Assembly (NCBI GenBank): GCA_944351765.1
Contig: CALVPR010000005.1
Coordinates: forward strand, 1-49,025
Origin: an uncultured Bacilli bacterium
Lineage (GTDB): Bacteria; Bacillota_I; Bacilli_A; RF39; UBA660
Length of the DNA: 49,025 bases
Reading direction: 5' to 3'
Shown here: piece by piece, positions 6,281 to 15,815 of the stretch
Position numbering within the stretch: position 1 is the stretch's first letter
Layout of the letters: every line of letters starts with the position of its first letter
Position numbers and translations under genes: made by a program
The notes under the pieces: generated by a model
What the model saw: the letters and a program-made list of their open reading frames with translations, nothing else
What the model was told of the DNA's origin: nothing
Databases searched by the model: none

Positions 6281-8923
6281 TTAATTTCTATATCTAATCA
6301 TCTTATATAATTCCATTACAAATAAAATTATACTAGAAATCATTAATAATATCAACATATCAGTTATAGGTACAGTACTTGTTTGTAAAAAGTGACTTAA
6401 TATAGGTACTTCCATAATTATTATTTGAAGTATAATTGCCACTACTATACTAAATACAATTAATGGATTATCTTTAATTGACATTTTAAATGCTGATTGT
6501 TTTTCACTACGACAATTAAATACATGAATATTTTGCATAAATACCATAAGAACCATTATGTATCCTCTTGCAAGTGATACTTCCATATTTAATTTTGTTA
6601 ATAAGAAATACCATACAGAAAATACTATTATACCAATTGTTAATCCTGATAATAATACTTCTATTAATAAGTCTTTATCAAATATTGATTCTTTAGGATT
6701 CCTTGGTTTTTCTTTCATAATATTTTTTTCACTTTTTTCAAATGATAATGAAAAATCTTGAAGTCCATCAGTGACAATATTTAGCCATAAAAGTTGAATT
6801 GCAACAAGTGGCATTGGTAGGTCTAATACAATTGACATTATGAAGAAGAATACTTCCGCAAAACCACAAGATAATAACATATATGCTACTTTTCTAATAT
6901 TGCTATAAGCCGTTCTTCCTTCTTTAATTCCTGTTACTATTGATTTAAAGTTATCATCTGTTATTATCATTGTAGCAGTCTCTTTACTTACATCAGTTCC
7001 ACTTCCCATAGCAATCCCTATATTTCCACTTTTAATTGCAGGAGCATCATTTACTCCATCTCCAGTAACTGCTACAAACTCTCCATTTCTCTTTAATGAT
7101 TCCACTATTTCTAATTTATCCATTGGAGTTACTCTTGTAAATATTTTTTTATTTTTTATAAAATTATCAAATTCTTTTTGACCTAATTTAAAATGTTTAC
7201 TTACTTCTAATCCTGTCGCAACTTCACTATAATCAGTAACTATTCCTAATTCTTTTCCTATTGCAAAGGCTGTTAAAGGATGATCTCCTGTTACCATAAT
7301 AACTTTTATTCCTGCTGTTTTACACTCATTTACAGATACTTTTGCTTCTTCTCTAATTGGATCAATAAATCCAACTAAACCATAAAAATTTAATTCTTTT
7401 ATATCTTCTTCGGTGTAACTTTCTTTCTTTGTTTTTATAATACCATCCGCTAGGGCAATTACACGATATCCTTCTTTGGCTAAATTTTCATTTTGTTTAA
7501 TTAAGAAATCACTATCAATTGGTTCTTTCTTATTATTTACCATCATATTATTAGAAAAATCTATTACTTTTTCAATAGAACCTTTTACAGTACAATGAAT
7601 TTTATCTTCATATTTATAAAATACTGCTGAATATTTTTTCTCTGATTCATAATGAATTACATCAATTATCTCAATATCATCCTTATTTACATTAGTTTTC
7701 ATTCCTAAAATTAAAAATGCTACATCAATTGAGTCCCCAATAGGAATAATTTTTTTATTTTTCTTCTCTATTGTTCCTTCATTATTTATAATTCCAAGTT
7801 TACTAATATATTTTAATTTATAGATATCATCATTAGTAATTATATTACCTTTATCACTATAACCAGTTCCTTCTATTTCATATATAGAATTATCTGGTAA
7901 TAATACTTTTTTAGCAGTTTGTTCATTTACAGTAAGAGTGCCTGTTTTATCGGTAGCAATTACTGTACAACTACCTAAAGTTTCTACGGAATTTAGTTTT
8001 TTTACTATAACATTTTGCTTTGCCATTTTGCTTGATGCAACTGATAAAGCTACTGTTACAGCAAGAGGTAATCCTTCGGGCATTGTAGATACTGATAAAG
8101 CTACTACTGATAAAAATATTTCACTTCCTGGTATTCCTTTAGATAAAAGAATTGTTATTATTACAATAGCATTAATTATTACTAATATACTTATTTGTTT
8201 TGAAAATCTTTCTATTCTGATAGTAAGAGGGGACTTTGTATCTTTTTTACTGTTAACTGTATCAGCAATTTTACCTATTTCTGTATTAATTCCTGTTGCT
8301 ACTACTACCGCGATAGCTCTTCCAGTTATAACATTAGTACCAGCATACAACATATTATCCCTATCTGCAAGTAATACTTCACTGTCTAATACATCTGTAA
8401 ATTTATTAGCACCAGCACTTTCTCCAGTTAAAAGAGATTCATCTACTTGAAGATTATCACATTCTATTATTCTAGCATCCGCACTTATCTTATCACCTGA
8501 TTCTAAATAAATAATATCTCCTACTACTATATCTGATGAAGTAACTTCTATTTTTTTATTATTTCTTAAAACTTTTACTGTGTCTACTATCATTTTCGAA
8601 AGTGCTTCCGCATTTTTTTCTGCTTTATATTCTTGATAAGTACCTAAAGTTAAATCTAATAATATTATTGATAATATAGCTATTGCATCCACTAACTCTC
8701 CAATAAATAAAGATATGATAACAGTACTTGCAAGTAGCATTACTATGGGATTTAATAATTGTTTAAAAAATTTTACTACTATACTTTCTTTCTTCTTACT
8801 AGGAAGTTCATTCTTCCCATATTTATTTAATCTTTTATTAACTTCGTTATTATTAAGTCCTTCACTTCCAGTCTTTAATATTTCATATATTTTATCTATA
8901 CTATAAGAATGCCAATCTTTCAA
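6281..8923 (-). CDS. P2-type Ca2+-transporting ATPase
   Basis: An 880-aa P-type ATPase that would pump Ca2+ (possibly Mn2+) out of the cytoplasm. Visible in order: cation ATPase N domain, the TGES actuator loop (about 168), PEGLP in M4 (about 284), the phosphorylation site DKTGTLT (about 326), MVTGDHP and TGDGVNDAPA in the P domain, and a C-terminal six-helix region. M6 carries NIVTDG, matching site II of SERCA. The M5 position that supplies the site I Asn in SERCA reads Gly (SCGFAEV), so probably one Ca2+ per cycle. The start is TTG at 8923 behind AAGGAGGG. Confidence 0.92.
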   Translation of the reverse strand: MKDWHSYSIDKIYEILKTGSEGLNNNEVNKRLNKYGKNELPSKKKESIVVKFFKQLLNPIVMLLASTVIISLFIGELVDAIAILSIILLDLTLGTYQEYKAEKNAEALSKMIVDTVKVLRNNKKIEVTSSDIVVGDIIYLESGDKISADARIIECDNLQVDESLLTGESAGANKFTDVLDSEVLLADRDNMLYAGTNVITGRAIAVVVATGINTEIGKIADTVNSKKDTKSPLTIRIERFSKQISILVIINAIVIITILLSKGIPGSEIFLSVVALSVSTMPEGLPLAVTVALSVASSKMAKQNVIVKKLNSVETLGSCTVIATDKTGTLTVNEQTAKKVLLPDNSIYEIEGTGYSDKGNIITNDDIYKLKYISKLGIINNEGTIEKKNKKIIPIGDSIDVAFLILGMKTNVNKDDIEIIDVIHYESEKKYSAVFYKYEDKIHCTVKGSIEKVIDFSNNMMVNNKKEPIDSDFLIKQNENLAKEGYRVIALADGIIKTKKESYTEEDIKELNFYGLVGFIDPIREEAKVSVNECKTAGIKVIMVTGDHPLTAFAIGKELGIVTDYSEVATGLEVSKHFKLGQKEFDNFIKNKKIFTRVTPMDKLEIVESLKRNGEFVAVTGDGVNDAPAIKSGNIGIAMGSGTDVSKETATMIITDDNFKSIVTGIKEGRTAYSNIRKVAYMLLSCGFAEVFFFIMSIVLDLPMPLVAIQLLWLNIVTDGLQDFSLSFEKSEKNIMKEKPRNPKESIFDKDLLIEVLLSGLTIGIIVFSVWYFLLTKLNMEVSLARGYIMVLMVFMQNIHVFNCRSEKQSAFKMSIKDNPLIVFSIVVAIILQIIIMEVPILSHFLQTSTVPITDMLILLMISSIILFVMELYKMIRYRN

Positions 8924-8939
8924 AGTTTCCCTCCTTACA

Positions 8940-8961
8940 TAAAAAGATACCTAAGTATCTT
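8940..8961 (-). terminator. Hairpin at the DUF192/ATPase junction
   Basis: Minus strand AAGATAC, loop TTAG (the DUF192 stop), GTATCTT, then TTT. A perfect 7-bp stem with a short U-run just ahead of the ATPase ribosome site. Likely a leaky terminator or attenuator that lowers ATPase expression relative to phosphoketolase. Confidence 0.5.
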
Positions 8962-9262
8962 CAATTGTTAATTTATTCCCAATTTTTAAATCATTAAAAG
9001 TACCCGGGGGTAATACTACAGCAATATCTCCGTCTTTATCTTCAAAAATAGTATTAGGAAACATATTATATTTAAATGCTACTATTTCTTGTTTATTATT
9101 TAATATTATAATATCTATGTTTTGAGAAGATAAAATGGTACTAAACCTATTAGTATTAGGAATTATCACTCCATAATCTATTTTACATCTTTTGTATCTT
9201 AAAAAAGTGTCTAATTGTGTCGATATACATTTTATCTTCTTATTATTATAGATTATATACAT
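8951..9262 (-). CDS. DUF192 family protein
   Basis: A 103-aa protein matching the DUF192/COG1430 pattern: an inhibitor-like N-terminus, IPNTNRFSTILSSQNIDIII where the family has the HTFFMRFPIDVVFL segment, and VLPPGTF...IGNKLTI at the end. Family function is unknown and many members are secreted; this one has no signal peptide and the conserved HTFFM residues are poorly kept. Its ATG overlaps the phosphoketolase TAA (TAATG), so translation is probably coupled. Confidence 0.65.
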   Translation of the reverse strand: MYIIYNNKKIKCISTQLDTFLRYKRCKIDYGVIIPNTNRFSTILSSQNIDIIILNNKQEIVAFKYNMFPNTIFEDKDGDIAVVLPPGTFNDLKIGNKLTIEDT

Positions 9263-11640
9263 TATTTTTTATTTTTAAGCATTGCTTTTTCCCAAGTCCA
9301 TGATTTAATTTCTGGTAAATCATCACCATATTCTTTTATATATTCTTTATGTTCTACTAACTTATCTTTACATATTTGAAGTAAATTAGCTGATACTTTT
9401 TGAAGTTTTTCAGTATGCTTTAATGCTGACATTACTAAATGGAATCTGTCAAGTTCATTTTGTACTCTCATGTCAAATGGTGTTGTAATAGTTCCTTCTT
9501 CTTTGTATCCGTGAACGTGTAAGTTTTTGTTAGTTCTTCTGTAAGTCAATTCATGAATTAAATTAGGGTATCCATGGAATGCAAATATTATTGGTTTATC
9601 TTTAGTAAATATTGCATCATAATCATAATCAGATAATCCATGAGGATGTTCAGTATCTGATTGAAGTCGCATTAAATCTACAACATTTACTACTCTTATT
9701 TTTAAATCTTTAAAATGATTTCTTAAAATTGAAACGGCCGCTAATGTTTCTAATGTTGGAGTATCTCCACAACAAGCCATTACTAAATCAGGTTCTGAAT
9801 CATTATCATTACTAGCCCATGACCAAATACTAACTCCACTTGTACAGTGTTTTATTGCTTGTTCCATAGTTAACCATTGTGGTCTTGGATGTTTAGATGC
9901 TACAATTACATTTATATAATTCTTAGTTTTAATACAATGGTCTACACAAGAAAGTAAACAGTTAGCATCCGGTGGTAAATACATTCTTACAACATCAGCT
10001 TTTTTAGTTACCATATGATTTAAAAATCCTGGATCTTGATGAGTATATCCATTATGATCTTGTTGCCATATATGTGATGATAATAAATAATTAAGGGAAG
10101 CAATATTTCTTCTCCATGGAAGTTCACTAGTTACTTTTAACCATTTAGCATGTTGACTTACCATTGAATCTACTATTCTAATGAATGCTTCATAACTATT
10201 AAATAATCCATGTCTTCCTGTAAGTAAATATCCTTCTAGCCATCCTTGACACATATGTTCTGATAACATTGAATCTATTACCATACCATCTTGTTTTAAA
10301 AATTCATCATTATTTTTGTAATTAGCGTTCCATTTCCTATTAGTTTTTTCAAATACAGCACTAAGTCTATTTGACATAGTCTCATCAGGTCCAAATATTC
10401 TAAAATTATGATTTTCTTTATTTAATTTAATTACATCTCTTAAATATTTTCCTGCTTCAACCATATCTTGAGCCATAGTAGAACCAGGAACTGTTACTTT
10501 AACTTCATAATCCCTAAAATCTGGTGTTCTTAAATCTTTTAATAACTTACCACCATTTGCATTTGGATTAGAACCCATTCGTCGATTACCAACTGGTGCA
10601 AGTTCTTTTAACTCTTGTTTTAAAGTTCCATTTTCATCAAACAATTCTTCAGGTCGATAACTTTTTAACCATTTTTCAAGTAACTTCAAATTTTTAGGAT
10701 TATCTTTATTAACTATTATTGGAACTTGATGAGATCTAAAAGTATTTTCTATTTCTTTTCCATCTACTTCTTTTGGTCCTGTCCATCCTTTTGGAGTTTT
10801 TAAAATAATTATAGGCCACATTGGTCTAGATGTATCTCCATTTAATGCATTTTTCTTAATTTTCTTTATTTTAGATACTACTTGTTCTAATACAAGAGCC
10901 ATTCTTCTATGCATATACATTGGAGCATCTCCTTCAACATAATAAGGAGTATAACCACAACCTTTAAAGAAATTATCTAATTCTTCATCACTAATTCTTG
11001 CAAATATTGTTGGATTTGCTATTTTATATCCGTTTAAATGTAATATTGGTAATACTACTCCATCAGTCTTAGGGTTTAAAAATTTATTATAGTGCCAACT
11101 TGTAGCAAGCGGACCTGTCTCTGCTTCTCCGTCTCCAATAACACAAGCTGCAATTAAATCTGGATTATCTAAAACAGCTCCAAAAGCATGAGCCAAACTA
11201 TATCCTAACTCTCCTCCTTCATTAATAGAACCTGGTGTTTCTGGAGCAGCATGAGATGATATTCCTCCCGGAAAACTAAACTGTTTAAATAATTTTTTTA
11301 GTCCTTCTTCATCTTCTGTAATATTGGGATAAACTTCACTATAAGTTCCTTCTAAATAAACATTAGATACTACTGCTTGTCCTCCATGACCTGGCCCTGA
11401 TATATAAATCATATTTAAATCATATTTTTTTATTATTCTATTTAAATGAGTATATACAAAATTTTGACCTGGTGCTGTTCCCCAATGACCTACAACATTT
11501 GGCTTTACATCACTCATTTTTAATGGCCTTTTTAAAAGAGGATTATTCATCAAATAAAGTTGACCAACCGATAAATAATTACACGCTCTAAAATATGCAT
11601 CTATCTTTTTTAATTCTTCTTTTGTTAATATTTCTTTCAT
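9262..11640 (-). CDS. xfp: Xylulose-5-phosphate/fructose-6-phosphate phosphoketolase
   Basis: A 792-aa thiamine-diphosphate enzyme that splits xylulose-5-P or fructose-6-P into acetyl phosphate plus glyceraldehyde-3-P or erythrose-4-P. Recognisable stretches include [23 protein letters not shown], the ThDP/Mg site [23 protein letters not shown] and [17 protein letters not shown]. Length and motifs are full, so it should be active. It supplies acetyl phosphate for ATP by acetate kinase and fits a heterofermentative life style alongside the pyruvate:ferredoxin oxidoreductase in this window. It begins the xfp-DUF192-ATPase transcript from its own promoter. Confidence 0.97.
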   Translation of the reverse strand: MKEILTKEELKKIDAYFRACNYLSVGQLYLMNNPLLKRPLKMSDVKPNVVGHWGTAPGQNFVYTHLNRIIKKYDLNMIYISGPGHGGQAVVSNVYLEGTYSEVYPNITEDEEGLKKLFKQFSFPGGISSHAAPETPGSINEGGELGYSLAHAFGAVLDNPDLIAACVIGDGEAETGPLATSWHYNKFLNPKTDGVVLPILHLNGYKIANPTIFARISDEELDNFFKGCGYTPYYVEGDAPMYMHRRMALVLEQVVSKIKKIKKNALNGDTSRPMWPIIILKTPKGWTGPKEVDGKEIENTFRSHQVPIIVNKDNPKNLKLLEKWLKSYRPEELFDENGTLKQELKELAPVGNRRMGSNPNANGGKLLKDLRTPDFRDYEVKVTVPGSTMAQDMVEAGKYLRDVIKLNKENHNFRIFGPDETMSNRLSAVFEKTNRKWNANYKNNDEFLKQDGMVIDSMLSEHMCQGWLEGYLLTGRHGLFNSYEAFIRIVDSMVSQHAKWLKVTSELPWRRNIASLNYLLSSHIWQQDHNGYTHQDPGFLNHMVTKKADVVRMYLPPDANCLLSCVDHCIKTKNYINVIVASKHPRPQWLTMEQAIKHCTSGVSIWSWASNDNDSEPDLVMACCGDTPTLETLAAVSILRNHFKDLKIRVVNVVDLMRLQSDTEHPHGLSDYDYDAIFTKDKPIIFAFHGYPNLIHELTYRRTNKNLHVHGYKEEGTITTPFDMRVQNELDRFHLVMSALKHTEKLQKVSANLLQICKDKLVEHKEYIKEYGDDLPEIKSWTWEKAMLKNKK

Positions 11641-11663
11641 ATCACACTCTCCCTAGTATTATA

Positions 11664-11672
11664 ATTATACCA
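11664..11672 (-). promoter_or_regulatory. Extended -10 promoter of xfp
   Basis: Minus-strand TGGTATAAT, an extended -10 element, lies 24 nt before the phosphoketolase ATG and behind a T-rich stretch with no clear -35. Confidence 0.5.
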
Positions 11673-11702
11673 TTAAAAAGAAAAGAAAAAAAGATTATTT
11701 AA

Positions 11703-11731
11703 CAAAAAATAGACTATTTAAAAATAGCCTA
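11703..11731 (-). terminator. Terminator of hsp20
   Basis: Minus strand TAGGCTATTT...AAATAGTCTA, a 10-bp stem with one G-U pair, followed by TTTTTT. It separates hsp20 from xfp. Confidence 0.8.
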
Positions 11732-11738
11732 CTTGTTA

Positions 11739-12134
11739 TTACTTAATTTCAATCATTTTTTTATTTACTGTTTTTTCTTGTTTTGGAACAGTAACTTTTA
11801 ACATACCATTAGTAAATTCAGCTTCTATTTTATCGGTATCTATGTCTCCAATATAAAATGATCTTTGATATTTACCATATGTTCTTTCATGACAAATATA
11901 TTTTTTATTCTTGTCTTCTTCATCAGTTTCATTATTTTTTTCAGCGGTTACAATTAAATAACCATCCTTAGTTTCAATAGAAATATCTTTTTTATCAAAT
12001 CCAGGAATGTCCATTTCAATATGATAATCGCCACCTTTTTCATAGATATCACATTTCATATTTGAATAACTCTTATCTGTTAAGAAATTATCAAATATAT
12101 CATCTAAACTAAAATTTCTTGGTATTAAATCCAT
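11739..12134 (-). CDS. hsp20: Small heat shock protein, Hsp20/alpha-crystallin family
   Basis: A 131-aa ATP-independent holdase chaperone. The alpha-crystallin domain spans about residues 25-120, with DIPGFDKKDISIE, the family segment FTNGMLKVTVPK, and a C-terminal MIEIK that stands in for the IXI anchor. The ribosome site is AAAGGAAAG. The gene has its own consensus promoter, overlapped by a CIRCE-like inverted repeat, so HrcA control is likely. HtrA lies directly upstream, giving a small protein-quality cluster. Confidence 0.95.
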   Translation of the reverse strand: MDLIPRNFSLDDIFDNFLTDKSYSNMKCDIYEKGGDYHIEMDIPGFDKKDISIETKDGYLIVTAEKNNETDEEDKNKKYICHERTYGKYQRSFYIGDIDTDKIEAEFTNGMLKVTVPKQEKTVNKKMIEIK

Positions 12135-12162
12135 ATATAATCACTTTCCTTTCACAATTATA

Positions 12163-12203
12163 ATTATAGCACTTTTTTAGCAATTGTCAATATTAATTGC
12201 TAA
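12163..12203 (-). promoter_or_regulatory. hsp20 promoter with CIRCE-like HrcA operator
   Basis: Minus-strand TTGACA (12185-12190), 16-nt spacer, TATAAT (12163-12168). Across the -35 lies TTAGCAATT - 9 nt - AATTGCTAA (12177-12203). CIRCE is TTAGCACTC-N9-GAGTGCTAA; the 9-9-9 geometry and the outer TTAGCA/TGCTAA are exact, with two changes at the inner end of each arm, made symmetrically. HrcA binding here would block the promoter until heat stress. Confidence 0.8.
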
Positions 12204-12225
12204 TTTTTATTTTTTTCTAGTTTTC

Positions 12226-13335
12226 TTAAGAATTTTTACTTAAAGTTATTTTAGTTTTTTGTTCTTTTCCATTTCTATTAAATGTAATTTCTATTTGTTC
12301 ACCTGGAGAATGTTTATATAATTCATAACGAAATTCTGCTAATGAATCAATACTTTCATCTCCTAATTTAACAATAATATCACCTTTTTGTAATCCACTT
12401 TTAGAAGCCGGAGAACCTTCTACTACTTCTACTATTGCAACACCAGTATTTATACCATCAGGAACTGATATTCCTGCTTGCCATAAATAATAACTATCTG
12501 TTACATCTAACATACTAATTCCAATATAAGGTCTTTCTATTGCTCCACCTTGTTCTAATGTATTTGCATATAATAAAGCATCTTCAATTGGGATAGCAAA
12601 GCCCATTCCTTCGATTTCATCTTCAACTAATTTTAAAGAATTTATACCAATTACTTCTCCATTTAAATTAAGAAGTGGTCCACCACTATTTCCTGGATTA
12701 ATTGCAGCATCTGTTTGTAATACTTTCATATAATAATCACTAGTATTTCCAGAAAAACTTACTTCTACCATTCTATCTTTACCTGATAATATTCCTTTAG
12801 TTACAGTACCACTATAAGCTTCTCCTAATGGGGAACCAATTGTAAATACAGTATCTCCTAATCTTATTTCAGAACTATCTCCAATATCAATAACACTTAA
12901 CGCATCATTTGCTCCTATACTTAATACAGCAATATCAGAATAAGTTTCTCCACCAAGGACATTGGCATTAATAATTTCATTATCACTTCTTATAATTTTT
13001 ACTTCATCAGCACCTTCTACTACATGATTATTTGTCATTATAAATGCTTTATCATCATTTTTCTTATATACAAATCCTGTTCCAGTTGATATTTTAGTTC
13101 CCTTGCTATAGGAAACAACCACTACTACTGCATCATAAGCTTTTTCTACAGAATCGGCAATTGAATTTTCTGTATAATCTAATTTAGTAACATTTTCGAC
13201 AATACTTTTAGATACACTAGGTACATTTGTAATTACTAAATATGATCCTAATGTACCACTTATAAATGATAACAATATTGCTACTACTAGTATCACTACA
13301 TTACTATTATTTGTTTGTTTTTTATTATTTTCCAT
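12226..13335 (-). CDS. htrA: HtrA/DegP-like membrane-anchored serine protease
   Basis: A 369-aa surface quality-control protease. One N-terminal transmembrane helix (about 12-35, VVILVVAILL) anchors a trypsin-like domain with the triad in MTNNHVVEG (His), YSDIAVLSIG (Asp) and NPGNSGGPLLN (Ser). One PDZ domain follows (about 270-365, GLQKGDIIVKLG). The extracytoplasmic domain would degrade misfolded secreted proteins. The ATG at 13335 follows AGAGGT, which overlaps the stop of the upstream Abi-like gene, so the two are probably cotranscribed. The longer frame adds a GTG. Confidence 0.95.
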   Translation of the reverse strand: MENNKKQTNNSNVVILVVAILLSFISGTLGSYLVITNVPSVSKSIVENVTKLDYTENSIADSVEKAYDAVVVVVSYSKGTKISTGTGFVYKKNDDKAFIMTNNHVVEGADEVKIIRSDNEIINANVLGGETYSDIAVLSIGANDALSVIDIGDSSEIRLGDTVFTIGSPLGEAYSGTVTKGILSGKDRMVEVSFSGNTSDYYMKVLQTDAAINPGNSGGPLLNLNGEVIGINSLKLVEDEIEGMGFAIPIEDALLYANTLEQGGAIERPYIGISMLDVTDSYYLWQAGISVPDGINTGVAIVEVVEGSPASKSGLQKGDIIVKLGDESIDSLAEFRYELYKHSPGEQIEITFNRNGKEQKTKITLSKNS

Positions 13336-13348
13336 CACTAACCTCTTT

Positions 13349-14275
13349 CTATAAATCTAATATTTCCATGTAATTTACAGGGAACCCCATCCTATCCAAA
13401 ATTTTTTCTATTGGTATAGAATCTATTCTTCCATCTAATTTTTCTATTTCATACTCTATTTCACGCATCATATCATGAAACTCATTTTCTTTAAGTAAAT
13501 GCTTTAAAATGATAATTAATGCAAAAACATCATTCTTACCATAAATATATTCACCATCCATCATCGGTATCCCTAACAATTCATGATATTTATTATTAGA
13601 AATATATCTTTCTGTTCTATGTTCATATACTATATCTTCATGTGCACATAGATTACGATAATTAGCAAGTATTGGTAAAAAATCTTCCATATTATAAGTG
13701 CTAGTTCCAAATATATCCGCAATTGATACTTTATCTTCTTGTTTTAATATTGTATAAAGTTCACACACTATACCAAAAGATAATACTTTAACTAATATCC
13801 ATAAAGGTATATATCCATAATTATTTACATAATGCATAGTAGCATTATGATTAGCACAATTTACTCTAATTTGTCTTTTCATCTTATCTACTAAATCTTT
13901 TGCTTTTTTTTGTTTACTATGATCATTTGTAAAGTTCTTTACGTTTAAGTATTCTTTTTCACGATAACCATATTTTTTAGATAATTGATAAGAGACTATA
14001 GATTTTAAATTATTCTCTATTATTAATAAATTTTTAAATATTATATTTCTAAAATACCTATCAAATAAGAATATTGAATATAATTCTCTAAAAGTAGCTC
14101 CCGTTACAAAAGTTTTATCACTAATTGAATTCATAAGCAAATGTCTATATCCATTTATAAAAAAATAATTCTCTCTAAGAAGAATTTCTTTTGTTTCTTC
14201 ATTATCTTCTACAATCAATCCTTTTCCCTTTAATATTTCAATTTGTTCTTCAAGGGTTTTAAACATCTTTTCCAT
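13349..14275 (-). CDS. Abi_2 (AbiD/AbiF-like) family protein with HEPN motif
   Basis: A 308-aa protein of the Abi_2 family, relatives of lactococcal AbiD/AbiF that abort phage infection. Visible landmarks are LLRENYFFINGYRHLL near the N-terminus, FLFDRYFRNIIFKNLLIIE, and NYRNLCAHEDIVYEHR near residue 230, which contains the R-x4-H core of HEPN ribonucleases. It is likely an RNA-cleaving defence effector. The start is the ATG at 14275 after GTAGGTGG; the longer frame starts upstream at a GTG. It sits immediately before htrA, an unusual partner. Confidence 0.85.
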   Translation of the reverse strand: MEKMFKTLEEQIEILKGKGLIVEDNEETKEILLRENYFFINGYRHLLMNSISDKTFVTGATFRELYSIFLFDRYFRNIIFKNLLIIENNLKSIVSYQLSKKYGYREKEYLNVKNFTNDHSKQKKAKDLVDKMKRQIRVNCANHNATMHYVNNYGYIPLWILVKVLSFGIVCELYTILKQEDKVSIADIFGTSTYNMEDFLPILANYRNLCAHEDIVYEHRTERYISNNKYHELLGIPMMDGEYIYGKNDVFALIIILKHLLKENEFHDMMREIEYEIEKLDGRIDSIPIEKILDRMGFPVNYMEILDL

Positions 14276-14352
14276 GTTACCACCTACTATCACATTATAG
14301 CATAAATCATTAAAAAAAGATATAAATTTTTTGTTATAATTATGGTAAATTG

Positions 14353-14361
14353 TGATATAAT
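14353..14361 (+). promoter_or_regulatory. Extended -10 promoter of the phospholipase-like gene
   Basis: TGATATAAT (TATAAT at 14356-14361) lies 24 nt before the ATG. A weak TTGTTA is 19 nt upstream. Confidence 0.5.
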
Positions 14362-14384
14362 CATTAATATAAGGGATGATAAAA

Positions 14385-15371
14385 ATGCCAAGTTCAGTGA
14401 CACATTCATATTTTGCAGTAGATGTTTATAATAAATTAAATAATAAATCTAAAAACAAAATTGAAGGCAATGTCAATAAACTAAAAACATATTCTTTAGG
14501 TACTGATCCCTATATGTTTTATAATTTATTTATAGGTAAAAAAAATAAAAAAATTTCTAATATTCAAAAAATTAATCATACTACTAAAACAAAAAATTAT
14601 TTTGTCAATATGATTAATTATATTATTAATAATAATTTAGAAAATGATAAAGATATTATTTCATATTTATACGGATCTATTTGTCATTATTTTCTTGACA
14701 AGACAATACATCCTTTCATAATTTATAAAACAGGTATTTTTAATAAAAATGATAAATCTACATATAAATATAATGGTTTACATGAAGAAATGGAATATTA
14801 TATAGACATTTATATGATTTATAATCGTGAAAAAATTATACCTAAAAATTATAAATTTTATAACGATATATTTAATGCAAATAAACTAAGTATTGAATTA
14901 TCTAAAATGATTGATGATATTATGAAAGAAACATATGACATTGATAATGCATCATCAATTTATATAAAATCACTTAAAGATATGTATGTTTTTAATAAAT
15001 TATTTAATTATGATAAAACTGGTATTAAAAAAAATATTTATAAATTTATTGATTATATACAACCTAATAAATTTGTAAAAAAAGAAGAATTATCCTTTAA
15101 TGTAGATTACGACAAAAAAATTCATTATTTAAATTTAGACAAGAAAGAATGGAATCATCCTTGTGACATTAATGAAATTTATAATTATTCATTTATTGAA
15201 TTATATATGATAGCATTAAATAGATGTGTTAATTGCATTAATGACATAATAAAAATGATTGATAATAAAAAAATAAATAACAGAATCATTAACAAATATT
15301 TTGATAATGCATCATACATAACAGGAAAAGATTGTAATGATGATAAAGAAATGCAATATTTTGAATTTTAA
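14385..15371 (+). CDS. Zinc-dependent phospholipase C-like protein
   Basis: A 328-aa protein of the Zn-dependent phospholipase C (PLPC) family. Metal-ligand candidates in the family order are MPSSVTHSYFA at the N-terminus, ICHYFLDKTIHPF (about 105-117) and HEEMEYYIDIYM (about 133-144). Unlike the classical toxin, it has no signal peptide, so it is probably a cytoplasmic or housekeeping relative of unknown substrate. The ATG at 14385 has an AAGGGATGA site; the ATG at 14376 lies within that site. A GNAT gene follows after 14 bp. Confidence 0.8.
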   Translation: MPSSVTHSYFAVDVYNKLNNKSKNKIEGNVNKLKTYSLGTDPYMFYNLFIGKKNKKISNIQKINHTTKTKNYFVNMINYIINNNLENDKDIISYLYGSICHYFLDKTIHPFIIYKTGIFNKNDKSTYKYNGLHEEMEYYIDIYMIYNREKIIPKNYKFYNDIFNANKLSIELSKMIDDIMKETYDIDNASSIYIKSLKDMYVFNKLFNYDKTGIKKNIYKFIDYIQPNKFVKKEELSFNVDYDKKIHYLNLDKKEWNHPCDINEIYNYSFIELYMIALNRCVNCINDIIKMIDNKKINNRIINKYFDNASYITGKDCNDDKEMQYFEF

Positions 15372-15385
15372 GGAGGTAATATTTA

Positions 15386-15802
15386 ATGAAAGTTACAATT
15401 AGAAGAACTATTGCTAGTGATCATACTACTATAATTGATTTATTTAACAAATGTTTTAATAAAAATATTGTTTATCACGATTTTAATAATCCCAAAGACA
15501 ATATTATTATAGTAGCAGAAATAGAGGATACTATAATAGGAATGTTGGAGATAGATTTTATAGAAAATACTATTCAAAACAATAAATATGCTATTATTAA
15601 TAATTTATGTGTAGATGATAAGTTTAGGCATATGGGAATTGGAAAATTACTTTTAAATAGTGCTGAAGCAATTTGTAAAGATAATAACTGTTCTTATATT
15701 AATTTAACTTCTAATAAAACTAGATCTGAAGCTCATGCCCTATACAAAAAAGAAAACTATAAAATAATAGATACTTGTATTTTTAGGAAAGATTTAAACT
15801 AA
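15386..15802 (+). CDS. GNAT family N-acetyltransferase
   Basis: A 138-aa acyl-CoA-dependent acetyltransferase. The cofactor loop appears as VDDKFRHMGIGKLLLN (about 79-94), preceded by the strand NNLCV and followed by the INLTSNKTRSEAHALYKKENY segment typical of the family. The substrate is unknown. AAGGAGG gives a strong ribosome site, 14 bp after the phospholipase-like gene, with which it is cotranscribed. Confidence 0.92.
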   Translation: MKVTIRRTIASDHTTIIDLFNKCFNKNIVYHDFNNPKDNIIIVAEIEDTIIGMLEIDFIENTIQNNKYAIINNLCVDDKFRHMGIGKLLLNSAEAICKDNNCSYINLTSNKTRSEAHALYKKENYKIIDTCIFRKDLN

Positions 15803-15815
15803 TCTTTCTTTTTTA
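15787..15815 (+). terminator. Terminator of the GNAT gene
   Basis: GAAAGATT (15787-15794), loop, AATCTTTC (15801-15808) and TTTTTTAT. The perfect 8-bp stem includes the stop codon and lies between convergent genes. Confidence 0.85.

Noticed and set aside
7938..8450. 170-codon open frame opposite the P-type ATPase
   Set aside because: It is a shadow of the conserved ATPase frame, with no ribosome site or recognisable product.
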